Counted from the first letter of the stretch, positions 1 through 10,808 are shown. The stretch: 64,000 nt of DNA from Methylocystis sp. ATCC 49242 (GCF_000188155.2 NZ_KE124774.1:2362356-2426355), one strand, 5' to 3'. Notes: generated by a model from the letters alone, not told the origin. Numbers and translations are program-made.

Positions 1-504
1 CAGCACGAGGAGCGCCATCAACAGGCCGCCGCGCCGCACGGTGACGGTCGCCGCCGCCCCGATGGCGCCGATCAGCGTCAGCGCCGGCGTCCCGACGAGC
101 AGCGTCGCGACGACGCCGACGAGAGACGCCGTCTCCTGCTGCAGCATGAGGCCGAGGAAAGGAGCGGCGACGATCAACGGCAGGCCGGTCGCGGCCCAAT
201 GCGCCGCGCATTTCACCAGCACCGCGAGCTCCAGCGGCGTGTCGCCGAGGTGAAGCAGGTCGAGCGAGCCGTCCTCGGCGTCGGCCTGGAACAGCCGGTC
301 GAAGGCGAGCAGGCTCGCGAGCAACGCCGCGATCCAGAGGATCGCCGGGCCGATGCGGGCGAGGAGGTTCGGGTCCGGCCCGACCGCGAAGGGCACGATG
401 GTCACGAGCGTGAGGAAGAACACGACGCCCATGGCGCCCGAGCCGCCGACGCGACGGGCGATGCGCCATTCACGCAGGAAGAGAGAGGCGAGCGGCGACG
501 TCAC
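1..504 (-). CDS. ccmB: Heme exporter protein B, 3' part cut by window edge
   Basis: CcmB is the membrane subunit of the CcmAB(C) ABC exporter used in system I cytochrome c maturation, where it helps release holo-CcmE. The visible 168 residues start with GTG and show the family's N-terminal pattern (SPLASLFLREWRIA, then a hydrophobic helix with FFLTLVTIVPFAVGP, then the GSLDLLHLGDTPLEL segment), followed by two further membrane helices. The GTG overlaps the TGA of ccmA by four bases (GTGA), so the two are translationally coupled. The family is about 220 residues, so roughly 50 residues lie to the left of base 1. ccmC, ccmD and ccmG, which often follow, would be outside the window. Confidence 0.9.
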   Translation of the reverse strand, partial: MTSPLASLFLREWRIARRVGGSGAMGVVFFLTLVTIVPFAVGPDPNLLARIGPAILWIAALLASLLAFDRLFQADAEDGSLDLLHLGDTPLELAVLVKCAAHWAATGLPLIVAAPFLGLMLQQETASLVGVVATLLVGTPALTLIGAIGAAATVTVRRGGLLMALLVL

Positions 505-1163
505 TTCAATGCTCCCAGCGGCAGTTCGGCCGCTTCTTCGAGTCCCAATGGTTCGTGGGTCGCCGCGACGATGAGGCCGCCGAGCGCGCAATGGTCGCGC
601 ATGGCCTTGGCGAATTTCTCGCGCGAGCCGCGATCGAGGGCGGTCATCGGCTCGTCGAGGAGCCACAGTGGACGGAAGGCGACGAGGAGCCGCGCCAGCG
701 CCGCGCGCCGCTTCTGTCCCGCCGAGAGCGCCCCGAAGGGCGCGTCGAGCGCATGCGACAGCCCCACCACGGCGAGCGCGTCCGCCACCGAACGGCTGCG
801 CGGGTCGGGCTCGCGGGAGAGATAGCCCGCCCAGAAATCGAGATTTTCCGCCACGGTGAGCGCCGCCTTCATGCCGTCGGCATGGGCGAGATAATGGGTC
901 TGTTGCGCAAGTTCCGCCTCCGCCGCGCCACCCTCCAGCGCGACCGTTCCGCCGGCCTTGGGCAAAAGCCCGGCGATCGCGCGCAGCATTGTCGACTTGC
1001 CGACGCCGTTCCTGCCGGTCACGACCAGCGCCTCGCCGCCGGAAAGCGCGAAGCTCACCCCGTCCAACACCCGCCTGCCGCCGCGCGCGACTGCGAGATT
1101 CTCCACCCTCAGGCGGAGGGGCGAGTGAAAATCGGCGTGGGGGCGATGCGGCGAGTGTTCCAT
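501..1163 (-). CDS. ccmA: Heme exporter ATP-binding protein CcmA
   Basis: This is the ATPase of the CcmAB exporter, which drives release of heme-loaded CcmE in cytochrome c biogenesis at the inner membrane. It has all ABC motifs in order: Walker A GRNGVGKST, signature LSAGQKRRAALAR, Walker B LWLLDEPMTALD and a switch histidine in AATHEP. The length of 220 residues is normal. I chose the ATG giving MEHSPHRP; a TTG four codons upstream is in frame but less likely. It is the first gene of a minus-strand pair with ccmB. It is divergent from the sphingolipid-type operon, with about 190 bp between them. The remaining ccm genes of this window (ccmI, E, F, H) are about 23 kb away. Confidence 0.93.
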   Translation of the reverse strand: MEHSPHRPHADFHSPLRLRVENLAVARGGRRVLDGVSFALSGGEALVVTGRNGVGKSTMLRAIAGLLPKAGGTVALEGGAAEAELAQQTHYLAHADGMKAALTVAENLDFWAGYLSREPDPRSRSVADALAVVGLSHALDAPFGALSAGQKRRAALARLLVAFRPLWLLDEPMTALDRGSREKFAKAMRDHCALGGLIVAATHEPLGLEEAAELPLGALK

Positions 1164-1351
1164 TCGACAAGCCAATAGAGAAAGCCGCGCGCGAGCGCCA
1201 TAGGGGCGGCCGACGCCGGCACACTGGCGCCGACGGGGCGGGGGTGCTAAGGGACGCGATCATTCCTTGGGCGCCCGCCGACCGCGGCGCGCCCTTATCT
1301 TGAGCCGGCGAGCGCGCGACGCGGCCGGTCATGCAGGGACTGCGGATTTAA

Positions 1352-2590
1352 GTGACGAAGCACAGAAGCCTCTCGGACTATGCGTCGCGGAGATTCCGCC
1401 TCGCGGGCAACGCCCTGCTCGAGTTCAACAACCCCTTCTTCGCCCAGATCGACAAGCTGCGCGCCGATTTCGAGGCGCAGGGCACGCATTTCGTTAGCTT
1501 CGCCAATTACGACTATCTGGGCCTCGCGAATCACCCCCGCATCCGCGAGGAGGCCAAGCGCGAGGTCGACAATCTCGGCATTGGCGCCCTGGCGTCGCGG
1601 CTCGTCGGCGGCGAGCGCACGACCCACAAGCAGTTCGAGGCGGAGATCGCGAGATTCATCGGCATGGAGAGCGCGCTGGCGCTGGTCTCCGGCTATCTCG
1701 CCAATGTGACGACGATCGCCTATCTGATGAACGGCAAGCGCGACGCCATTTTCATCGACGAACTCGCGCACAACAGCATCGTCTACGGCGCCGAGGGCGC
1801 GCCCGCCCATGTCGTCAAGTTCCGCCACAACGACATGGATCACCTGGACCATCTGCTGGCGCGCCATCGCGAGGAATATCGCAATGTGCTCGTCGTGGTC
1901 GAAGGCGTCTACAGCATGGACGGCGACACCGCCGACCTGCCGCGTCTCTACGAGATCAAGGACAAATACAAGATCTGGCTGATGGTCGACGAGGCCCATT
2001 CGCTGGGCGTTCTCGGCGATCATGGCCGCGGCCTCGCCGAGCATCAGGGCGTCGATCCGCAGCGCATCGACATCATCGTCGGCACCATGTCGAAGAGTCT
2101 CGCCTCCTGCGGCGGCTATGTCTGCGCGAAGAAGGAGGTGATCGAGTGGTTTCGCTTCACCCTTCCCGGCTTCGTCTACAGCGTCGGCTTCTCGCCCGTC
2201 ATTCTCGCGGCGGCGCGTACGGCGCTCAAACTGATGCAGGAGGAGACCTGGCGTATCGGGAAACTCGCGCAGAACGCCGAGCTCTTCCGCCAGGTCGCGC
2301 ATGAGAACGGCTTTTCCACCGGCCCGGCCATCGGCCGCGGCGTGGTGCCGATCCTGTTCGAAAGCGACCTCGAGACCATGTGGGCGGCGCGCCATTTGCT
2401 CGAAAAGGGCTATTACGTGCCGCCCGTCGTGCGCATCGGCGTGCCCAAGGACGGCCCACGCCTTCGCTTCTTCTTCTCCGCCAATCACACCGAGGCCGAG
2501 ATTCGCGGCGTCATTCATGCATTGCGCGACATGCCTCCGGTGTCGGAGGAAGCCCAGCGGATCGTCGCCGCGGCGATGGCGGGCGCCTGA
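1352..2590 (+). CDS. Alpha-oxoamine synthase, serine palmitoyltransferase type
   Basis: This is a PLP-dependent alpha-oxoamine synthase, the family of serine palmitoyltransferase (SPT), KBL, BioF and HemA. It condenses an acyl thioester with an amino acid. Landmarks are DELAHNS (His140, stacks on PLP), VDEAHSLG (Asp213 and His216) and GTMSKSLAS, with Lys248 as the likely PLP lysine. Its 412 residues fit the family. The start is GTG; an in-frame TAA lies directly before it, so no upstream start is possible. The next three genes encode a ceramide-synthase-like acyltransferase and DES1- and FA2H-type enzymes, so SPT is the most economical role, making 3-ketosphinganine in the cytoplasm. BioF or another oxoamine synthase cannot be excluded by motif alone. 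No acyl carrier protein gene is adjacent, unlike some SPT loci. Confidence 0.8.
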   Translation: MTKHRSLSDYASRRFRLAGNALLEFNNPFFAQIDKLRADFEAQGTHFVSFANYDYLGLANHPRIREEAKREVDNLGIGALASRLVGGERTTHKQFEAEIARFIGMESALALVSGYLANVTTIAYLMNGKRDAIFIDELAHNSIVYGAEGAPAHVVKFRHNDMDHLDHLLARHREEYRNVLVVVEGVYSMDGDTADLPRLYEIKDKYKIWLMVDEAHSLGVLGDHGRGLAEHQGVDPQRIDIIVGTMSKSLASCGGYVCAKKEVIEWFRFTLPGFVYSVGFSPVILAAARTALKLMQEETWRIGKLAQNAELFRQVAHENGFSTGPAIGRGVVPILFESDLETMWAARHLLEKGYYVPPVVRIGVPKDGPRLRFFFSANHTEAEIRGVIHALRDMPPVSEEAQRIVAAAMAGA

Positions 2591-2667
2591 CACGCTTCGG
2601 CCGCGGGCTCGTCTCCGCGTCAATATGACGCTTTCGCGCGCGGCGTTTTGACCGATAGGACTTGTGC

Positions 2668-3870
2668 ATGGCGCGGATCGAGATTCTTCCCGTCGACGGA
2701 CTGTCGCGCTTCCTGGTCTTCTGCAAGCTGCCGCGCCTGATCTACGCGGGCGCGAAGGGCTTCGCGCCGCCGCTCGACCTCGAGCGCTGGACGCTTTTCG
2801 CCCATATGCTCAATCCGCATTACAAGCTGGTGGAGGACCAGAAATTCCTCGCCCGCCGCGACGGACAATGGGTCGGCCGCATCAGTGCGCATGTCTACAA
2901 GGACGGCATAACGCCCGTGGGGGCGAGCCCGGCGCAATTCGGCGCGCTCGACGCCATCGACGACCTCGAGGTGGTGCGCGCGCTGACGGAGGCGGCCGAG
3001 AACTGGCTGCGGGAAAAAGGCGCGACGCACGTCAACGGCCCCTTCTCGCCCACGATCAATGGCGAGTGCGGCATGCTGGTCGAGGGCTTCGAGGCGACGC
3101 CCATGATCTTCATGCCCTGGCATCCGCCCTATCTCTCGCGCCATCTCGAGGCGCTCGGCTATACAAAGGCGCAGGACCTCATCTCCTACCGCTTCGAGCT
3201 CGACGAAGGATTTCTCAACGAGGCTCCCCGCATCTCGAACCGCCGGGAATGGCGCGACCGGCTGAAGCTGCGGCCACTGAACATGGACGCGCTCAAGACC
3301 GGCGAGACGGCGCTGATGCAGGAGCTGTTCAACGACGGCTGGAGCGGCAACTGGGGCTTCGTGCCCTTCACCAAGGCCGAGTTCGACTCAACCGCCGACG
3401 CGCTGAAATTCGTCATGCCGCCGGAATTCGGCATCGTCGTCGAACTGGACGGCGTTCCCCAATCCTTCGTCATCGCGCTGCCCAATCTCTTCGAGATCGT
3501 GGCGGACATGGGTGGAAAGCTCTTCCCCTTCGGCCTGCCGCGTCTCATCTCGCGCATGCGCCATCACAAGTTCAACGCCGCGCGCATCGTGCTGCTCGGC
3601 ACGCGCAAGGCGCTTCAGAACAGCGCGACCGGCGGCGCCATTCTGCTCGCGATGATCGAGGAGATGCGCCGGCGCGGCGCTTCCGCCTCGATCAAGCATC
3701 TCGAAGCAGGATGGGTGCTCGAAAACAATCTCGCCATGCGCAAGCCGATCGAAATGTTCGGCGGCAAGGTCGACAAGATTCATCGCATTTACGAAAGACG
3801 GCTTTCCGGCGACGGCGAAGCCCTGCGTGCGCCCGACAGCGTTTCAGCAAATCCGCAAGCGACAGGATAA
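2668..3870 (+). CDS. GNAT-type N-acyltransferase, putative bacterial ceramide synthase (bCerS-like)
   Basis: This 400-residue protein has the features of the acyl-CoA N-acyltransferase-fold proteins that act as bacterial ceramide synthases in Caulobacter-type sphingolipid loci: FLVFCKLPRLIYA near the N terminus, GRISAHVYKDG, and the conserved middle stretch HVNGPFSPTINGECGML followed by PYLSRHLEALGYTKAQDLI. Such proteins are often mislabelled in databases. The expected reaction is N-acylation of a sphingoid base (or its 3-keto form). The start is the ATG seven bases after AGGA; a TTG two codons upstream is less likely. It lies 77 bp after the oxoamine synthase and four bases before the desaturase gene, so it belongs to the operon. 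The substrate assignment is inferred from family and context. Confidence 0.7.
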   Translation: MARIEILPVDGLSRFLVFCKLPRLIYAGAKGFAPPLDLERWTLFAHMLNPHYKLVEDQKFLARRDGQWVGRISAHVYKDGITPVGASPAQFGALDAIDDLEVVRALTEAAENWLREKGATHVNGPFSPTINGECGMLVEGFEATPMIFMPWHPPYLSRHLEALGYTKAQDLISYRFELDEGFLNEAPRISNRREWRDRLKLRPLNMDALKTGETALMQELFNDGWSGNWGFVPFTKAEFDSTADALKFVMPPEFGIVVELDGVPQSFVIALPNLFEIVADMGGKLFPFGLPRLISRMRHHKFNAARIVLLGTRKALQNSATGGAILLAMIEEMRRRGASASIKHLEAGWVLENNLAMRKPIEMFGGKVDKIHRIYERRLSGDGEALRAPDSVSANPQATG

Positions 3871-3874
3871 CATC

Positions 3875-4870
3875 ATGAACGGCATTTCGGTCACCGCAAA
3901 CGGCGCCGACCGCTCGCATGTCGAGCGTCGCCGGCTGATCCTCGAGAAATATCCGCAGGTGCGCGAGCTCTTCGGCAAGGACCCCGTCACCTTCAAGATC
4001 ACCGCCGGCATCTTCGTCGGCCAGCTCGTCATCGCCGCCTGGCTCGGCTGGCTCGGGCTTTCCTACTGGTGGCTGTCGCTGCTGATGGCGATCTGCGTCG
4101 GCGCCTTCGCCAATCACGCCAATTTCGTCATCATTCACGACGCCATTCACAATTGCGTCTTCGACAATCCGCTCGCCAACAAATGGACGGCGATCCTCGC
4201 GGACCTGCCCAACGCCTTCCCGACGGCGATGGGCTTTCGCTGCTATCACATCAAGCACCACTCGCATCTCTCGGCCTATGACTACGACGCCGACATTCCG
4301 AGCCAGTGGGAAGTCGAGTGGGTCGGCAACAGCACATGGCGCAAGGCGGCGTGGCTCTTCGGTTTTCCCGCGATCCAGCTCGCGCGCCTGTCGCGGCTGA
4401 AGGGCACGGTGCCGATCATGGGCAAATGGACCTATATCAACATCGCCGTGATCGCCGCCTTCGACATCTTCGTGCTCTGGGCCTTCGGGCCGAACGCCCT
4501 GCTCTATCTCTTCTTCTCCTTCTGGTTCTCGGTGGGCGGCCTGCATCCCCTCTCCGCACGCTGGGTGCAGGAGCATTTCGCCTTTGCGCCCGATCAGGGC
4601 ACCTTCGATTACTACGGGCCGCTGAACAAGCTCGCGCTCAATATCGGCTATCACAATGAGCATCACGACTTTCACGAAATTCCGTGGACGCGCCTCCCGC
4701 AGCTCACCGCCATGGCGCCGGAGTTCTATGACACGCTGCGCTGCCATCGCTCCTGGGTGGCTCTGCTCGTGACCTTCATCTTCGATCCCACCTATTCGCT
4801 CGGCACGCGCTCGGAAAATGTGACGCAGGCCGCCGAGCGCGCGGCCCCCGTCGCCGCGGCCGCGGAGTAA
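3875..4870 (+). CDS. Sphingolipid desaturase/hydroxylase, DES1 (dihydroceramide delta4-desaturase) family
   Basis: This is a membrane di-iron enzyme with the three histidine boxes HDAIH (88-92), HIKHH (125-129) and HNEHH (260-264). Beyond the general desaturase fold it carries the DES1/DEGS-specific tail: GGLHPLSARWVQEHF, then FDYYGPLNKLALNIGYHNEH, then LPQLTAMAPEFYDTL. It also has the N-terminal RRLILEKYP that matches eukaryotic dihydroceramide desaturases. Eukaryotic members introduce the 4,5-trans double bond or a C4 hydroxyl into the sphingoid base of ceramide. At 331 residues it has the eukaryotic length. Four hydrophobic stretches (about 42-80, 105-120, 185-220) support an inner-membrane protein. 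AGGA overlaps the end of the upstream gene, indicating coupling. Whether it desaturates or hydroxylates cannot be read from sequence. Confidence 0.87.
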   Translation: MNGISVTANGADRSHVERRRLILEKYPQVRELFGKDPVTFKITAGIFVGQLVIAAWLGWLGLSYWWLSLLMAICVGAFANHANFVIIHDAIHNCVFDNPLANKWTAILADLPNAFPTAMGFRCYHIKHHSHLSAYDYDADIPSQWEVEWVGNSTWRKAAWLFGFPAIQLARLSRLKGTVPIMGKWTYINIAVIAAFDIFVLWAFGPNALLYLFFSFWFSVGGLHPLSARWVQEHFAFAPDQGTFDYYGPLNKLALNIGYHNEHHDFHEIPWTRLPQLTAMAPEFYDTLRCHRSWVALLVTFIFDPTYSLGTRSENVTQAAERAAPVAAAAE

Positions 4871-4874
4871 GCCC

Positions 4875-5528
4875 ATGACGCAGGACATAAAGACCCAGGG
4901 CGAGCCGCTCGACGCCTCCCCGCGCCTTTTCGAGAACGATCTCCTCGACAAAATGTCGCGCGTGCATCACCTCACGCCGGTGATCGTCTATACGCCGATC
5001 TTTCTCGGCCTGGTCTTCTATTCGCTGACGCTGAACGGCGTCGCGCTGGTGCTGCTGGGCCTCGTGCTGGGCTATCTCGGCTGGACGCTGACCGAATATT
5101 TCGGCCACCGCTATCTGTTCCATACGGTGTTTCCGCTGCCCTTCGGGCTCGGCCCGCGTTTCCAGTTCCTCATCCACGGCGTGCATCACATCTATCCCAA
5201 CGACCCGCTGCGGCTCGTGATGCCGCCGCTGCTGTCGGCGCCGATCATGCTGATCGCGCTCGCCATCATCCGCGCGCTGTTCGGCGCGACATTCGCCTGG
5301 CCGGTGCTCGCGGGCTTCATGGGGGGCTATGTGATCTACGACTGCGTGCACTACTGGACGCATCACGGCCAGCCGACGTCGGAGTTCGGCAAGATGGTGA
5401 AGCGGCTGCACATGCTGCACCACTTCCGCGACGCGGAGAAGGGTTTTGGCGTGCACGCGATCTGGTGGGATTACGTGTTCGGCACCGCCTACAAAAAGGG
5501 TGAAACGCCGGGGTCGAAGGCGGTTTGA
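4875..5528 (+). CDS. Fatty-acid 2-hydroxylase (FA2H/Scs7-type sterol desaturase superfamily)
   Basis: This is an integral-membrane di-metal hydroxylase. It opens with RLFENDLLDKMS, close to the start of the yeast Scs7 catalytic domain, and shows the histidine clusters HRYLFH (78-83), HGVHH (101-105), HYWTHH (159-164) and HMLHH (179-183). It also has the FA2H-like PLRLVMPP and GFGVHAIWWDYVFGT. FA2H enzymes place a 2-hydroxyl on the N-acyl chain of ceramide. At 217 residues it is the catalytic domain only; the N-terminal cytochrome b5 domain of eukaryotic FA2H is absent, so electrons must come from elsewhere. It begins four bases after the desaturase stop, with GGAG in the spacer region, and is the last gene of the operon. 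Confidence 0.85.
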   Translation: MTQDIKTQGEPLDASPRLFENDLLDKMSRVHHLTPVIVYTPIFLGLVFYSLTLNGVALVLLGLVLGYLGWTLTEYFGHRYLFHTVFPLPFGLGPRFQFLIHGVHHIYPNDPLRLVMPPLLSAPIMLIALAIIRALFGATFAWPVLAGFMGGYVIYDCVHYWTHHGQPTSEFGKMVKRLHMLHHFRDAEKGFGVHAIWWDYVFGTAYKKGETPGSKAV

Positions 5529-5545
5529 ACTAAATGGGGTTGACG

Positions 5546-5594
5546 CCCCTCGTGCTTCGAGACGCCCGCTTCGCAGGCTCCTCAGCATGAGGGG
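5546..5594. repeat. Palindromic dispersed repeat, copy 1
   Basis: This is a hairpin with 11-base arms CCCCTCGTGCT and AGCATGAGGGG (one mismatch) around a core containing TTCGAGACGC and CTCCTCAG. It is the same family as the element 29 bp downstream, which lies in the opposite orientation. Similar palindromes are scattered between genes in many Hyphomicrobiales genomes. Sitting between two convergent genes, it may act as a transcription end point. Confidence 0.75.
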
Positions 5595-5622
5595 CTTCTT
5601 TTCCGGGCGTCAGACACTCAGG

Positions 5623-5667
5623 CCTCACCCTGAGGAGCGAGCGAAGCTCGCGTCTCGAAGGGCGAGG
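5623..5667. repeat. Palindromic dispersed repeat, copy 2 (inverted relative to copy 1)
   Basis: The arms are CCTCACCCT and AGGGCGAGG. Read on the minus strand it aligns with copy 1 through CTTCGAGACGC, GCTTCGC and GCTCCTCAG. The pair therefore forms two individual hairpins and can also pair as one large inverted repeat, between the FA2H-type gene and ligA, which end facing each other. Confidence 0.75.
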
Positions 5668-5679
5668 CCGCCTCGACCG

Positions 5680-7902
<2,223 letters not shown>

Positions 7903-7931
7903 CTAACCCGCCTTGCGGACGGAGGGAATGC

Positions 7932-10808
7932 TTACGCCGCCTCAGGCGCCGCGCCCACGAGCCGGCGCGCCTCCTGCGAGCTGATCGGACGGCCGAAGGC
8001 GTAGCCCTGCGCGTAGCCGCAGCCGAGCTGGTAAAGCTCGATCGCGTCCGACTCGGTCTCGGCGCCTTCCGCCACGACATCCATGCCGAGATCCTGCGCC
8101 AGCGCGATGATCGAGCGCAGGATGACGGGGCGCGCGCCCTTGCCGCTCTGCTTCACGAAGGAGCGGTCGATCTTGATCGTGTCGAAGGGGAAACGCTGCA
8201 GATAGGCGAGCGAGGAATAGCCCGTGCCGAAATCGTCGAGCGAGAGCCCGGCGCCGAGCTCCTTTATGCGCGCCAGCATCTGCGCCGCATATTCGGGATT
8301 CTCCATCACGAGGCTTTCCGTGAGTTCGAGCTTGAGGCTGCCCTTCACGATGTCGTGGCGCATCAGCACGCTCTTTACGTCGCGCAGCAGATCATGTCGC
8401 AGCAATTGCCGAGATGAGACGTTCACAGAGGCGAAAATCGGCGGATCGACGGCGAGCGCGCGCTGCCAGGCGGCGAGTTCACGCGCGGTCCGCTCCAGCG
8501 CCAGCAGGCCGAAATCGATAATGAGGCCCGTCTGCTCGGCGATCGGAATGAATTGCGAGGGCTCGAGGCGCCCGAGGCGCGGGTGGTCCCAGCGCAGCAG
8601 CGCCTCGAAACCGGCGATGGTGCGGTCTTCGAGACGCACGATCGGTTGAAAGAAGACCTTGACCTCGCCGCGCTCCAGCGCCCGGCGCATGTCGGCCTCG
8701 AGCGTCAGACGGTCGGAACGCTGCGCGCGCATCGCCGGGCGGAAGACCTCGATGCGATTGCCGCCGCTGCGCTTGGCGTGGCGCATGGCGATCTCGGCGT
8801 CCTCGAGCATGTCGTCGGCGCCGGGGTGCATCTGCTGGTCATAGAGCGCGATGCCGATGGAGGCGAAAAGCGCGATCTCGCGGTCGGTGAAGCGCACCGG
8901 CGTCGCCAGCGAGCGGCGCACGGAATCGGCGAGCGTGATGACGTGATCGGCGTGCGTCTCGGACACGAGGATGATGGCGAATGCGTCGCCGTTGAGCCGC
9001 GCCAGCGTGTCCTGCGGCTGCAGCAACCGCGTGAGGCGATGCGCGACAGTCAGCAGGATGCTGTCGCCCATGGCGATGCCGACCTGCTCGTTGATCTGCT
9101 TGAAGCGGTCGATGTCGATGACGAGCACCGTGGGGCGCACGTCCTTGTCCATGCGCGCGAAGACCAGGGCGGCTTCGAGACGGTCGAAGAAAAGTTCTCG
9201 ATTGGGCAGGCCCGTCAGATTGTCATGCACCGCGTCATGCAGCAGACGCTCCTGCGCGTTGCGCTCGTCCGTGACGTCGGTGAGCGTGCCGACGACGCGG
9301 ATGACCTCGCCGTCCGGCCCGACGACGGGACGCGCCCGCAGCCTGTAGCAGAGATAGTGCCCGTCGGCCGCGCGCAGGCGGAACTCCTGGTTGATGCGGC
9401 CGCGGCGCTGCTCCAACAGCGCGTCGAGGCAGGCGCGGTAACGGTCCTGCTCGAAGGGATGCAGAAGGTCGAGCCAGGAGGAGGCGGCGCCTTCCAGCCC
9501 GCCGCGATCGAGGCCGAGCGCGGCCTCGGCTTCGGGGCTGACGTAGATATGGTCGGAGGGCACGTCCCAGTCAAAGACGATCTCATTGGCGCCGGTCATG
9601 GCCAGCGCCTTGCGCTCCACGTCGCTGATCGCTCCATGGGAGAGACCGCCTGTCGCGAAGGCGTTCTGCATCACGGTGAAGCCGATCAGCATGACGATGA
9701 GGACGAGGCCGCCGACGAGCGCCGGCGAGACGAGGTCGTTCGTCATCCATCCCGCGACCGCGAAACCCGCCGTCGCCACCCAGACGACGAGCAGGAACCA
9801 GGTGGGGATGAGCATAATCGCGCGCTCGAAGCCGTGCGACGCGAGATAGAGCACAAGCACGAAGCCGACGACGGCGATCGTCGCGAGCGAGATGCGCGCG
9901 ACGCCTGCCGCCACGGGCGCGTCGAACATGGCGAGGCCGATGAGGTCGGCGAGGATCAACAGCCACAGCGCCGCCACATGCCAGGCGCGCACATGCCAGC
10001 GGTTGAGATTGAGATAGGCGAAGAGGAAGACGACCAGAGTCGCGGAGAGAACCGTCTCCGCGCCGGCGCGCCAGATGCGGTCGGTGTTGGCGTCGGAGCC
10101 GAAAATCTTGTCCCAGAAACCGAAGTCGATGACGACATAGGCGAGCACCGCCCAGGCCAGCGCGGCTGCGGCCGGGAAGATGACCGCGCCCTTCACCACG
10201 AAGACGATGGTGAGGAAAAGCGCCAGAAGTCCCGCGATGCCGATGACGATGCCCTTGTAAAGGGTCAGGCTCGTCACCTTGTCCTTGTAGGCTTCGGGCT
10301 CCCAGAGATAGAGCTGCGGAAGGTTCGGCGTGCGCAGCTCCGCCACATAAGTGACGGTGGTGCCGGGATCGAGGGTCAGCCTGAAGACGTCGGCGTCGGC
10401 GCTGTCCTCCGCTTCGGGCGGAAAGCCCTGACTGGCGGTGATGGCGTTGATGCGCGTGGAGCCGAGGTCCGGCCATATGACGCCCGAGCCCTGAAGCCGG
10501 AAATGCGGGGCGACGATCAGGCGCTCGATCTGCTCGTCAGTGTCGTTCGTCAGCGCGAAGACGATCCAGTTGGGGCGGCTGCCTGCCTCGCGGGCGCCCA
10601 CCTCGATGCGGCGGACGATGCCGTCGGAGCCCGGCGCGGTCGAAACCTGCAGGCGGTCGCCCTGCGAGGAGTGCTTCTCGACGACATGGGTGAGGTCGAT
10701 CGCCCGCGCGCCCTGCGGCACGCGCACCGACTCCATGGCAAGGACCGCCGTCGCAGAGACGAACAGCAGAAAAAGGGCGGTCAGAAAGGTCTGGAGACGC
10801 ACATTCAC
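7932..10808 (-). CDS. Membrane c-di-GMP phosphodiesterase with PAS and degenerate GGDEF domains
   Basis: A signal-like N terminus (1-25) leads to a periplasmic segment (about 26-180), then seven or so membrane helices (about 185-385), a layout like 7TM sensor proteins. This is followed by a PAS domain (about 400-520), GGDEF (about 525-690) and EAL (about 700-945). The GGDEF signature reads LNGDAF (606-610), so cyclase activity is unlikely. The EAL domain keeps its metal and catalytic residues: Glu735 in EALLRW, Asn796, Glu829, Asp858-Asp859 in DDFGTGYSS, Lys879, Glu914 and Gln934. It should therefore hydrolyse c-di-GMP in response to an unknown periplasmic or membrane signal. It stands alone on the minus strand. 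Confidence 0.9.
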   Translation of the reverse strand: MNVRLQTFLTALFLLFVSATAVLAMESVRVPQGARAIDLTHVVEKHSSQGDRLQVSTAPGSDGIVRRIEVGAREAGSRPNWIVFALTNDTDEQIERLIVAPHFRLQGSGVIWPDLGSTRINAITASQGFPPEAEDSADADVFRLTLDPGTTVTYVAELRTPNLPQLYLWEPEAYKDKVTSLTLYKGIVIGIAGLLALFLTIVFVVKGAVIFPAAAALAWAVLAYVVIDFGFWDKIFGSDANTDRIWRAGAETVLSATLVVFLFAYLNLNRWHVRAWHVAALWLLILADLIGLAMFDAPVAAGVARISLATIAVVGFVLVLYLASHGFERAIMLIPTWFLLVVWVATAGFAVAGWMTNDLVSPALVGGLVLIVMLIGFTVMQNAFATGGLSHGAISDVERKALAMTGANEIVFDWDVPSDHIYVSPEAEAALGLDRGGLEGAASSWLDLLHPFEQDRYRACLDALLEQRRGRINQEFRLRAADGHYLCYRLRARPVVGPDGEVIRVVGTLTDVTDERNAQERLLHDAVHDNLTGLPNRELFFDRLEAALVFARMDKDVRPTVLVIDIDRFKQINEQVGIAMGDSILLTVAHRLTRLLQPQDTLARLNGDAFAIILVSETHADHVITLADSVRRSLATPVRFTDREIALFASIGIALYDQQMHPGADDMLEDAEIAMRHAKRSGGNRIEVFRPAMRAQRSDRLTLEADMRRALERGEVKVFFQPIVRLEDRTIAGFEALLRWDHPRLGRLEPSQFIPIAEQTGLIIDFGLLALERTARELAAWQRALAVDPPIFASVNVSSRQLLRHDLLRDVKSVLMRHDIVKGSLKLELTESLVMENPEYAAQMLARIKELGAGLSLDDFGTGYSSLAYLQRFPFDTIKIDRSFVKQSGKGARPVILRSIIALAQDLGMDVVAEGAETESDAIELYQLGCGYAQGYAFGRPISSQEARRLVGAAPEAA

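Noticed and set aside
1295-2623. A 442-codon minus-strand frame opposite the oxoamine synthase
   Set aside because: The plus frame holds the PLP lysine and family motifs. The minus frame is His/Asp/Glu/Arg-rich low-information sequence.
2511-2660. Possible small gene between the oxoamine synthase and the bCerS-like gene
   Set aside because: The 77-bp gap has no start with a ribosome site and the frames crossing it are antisense or shifted readings of the flanking genes.
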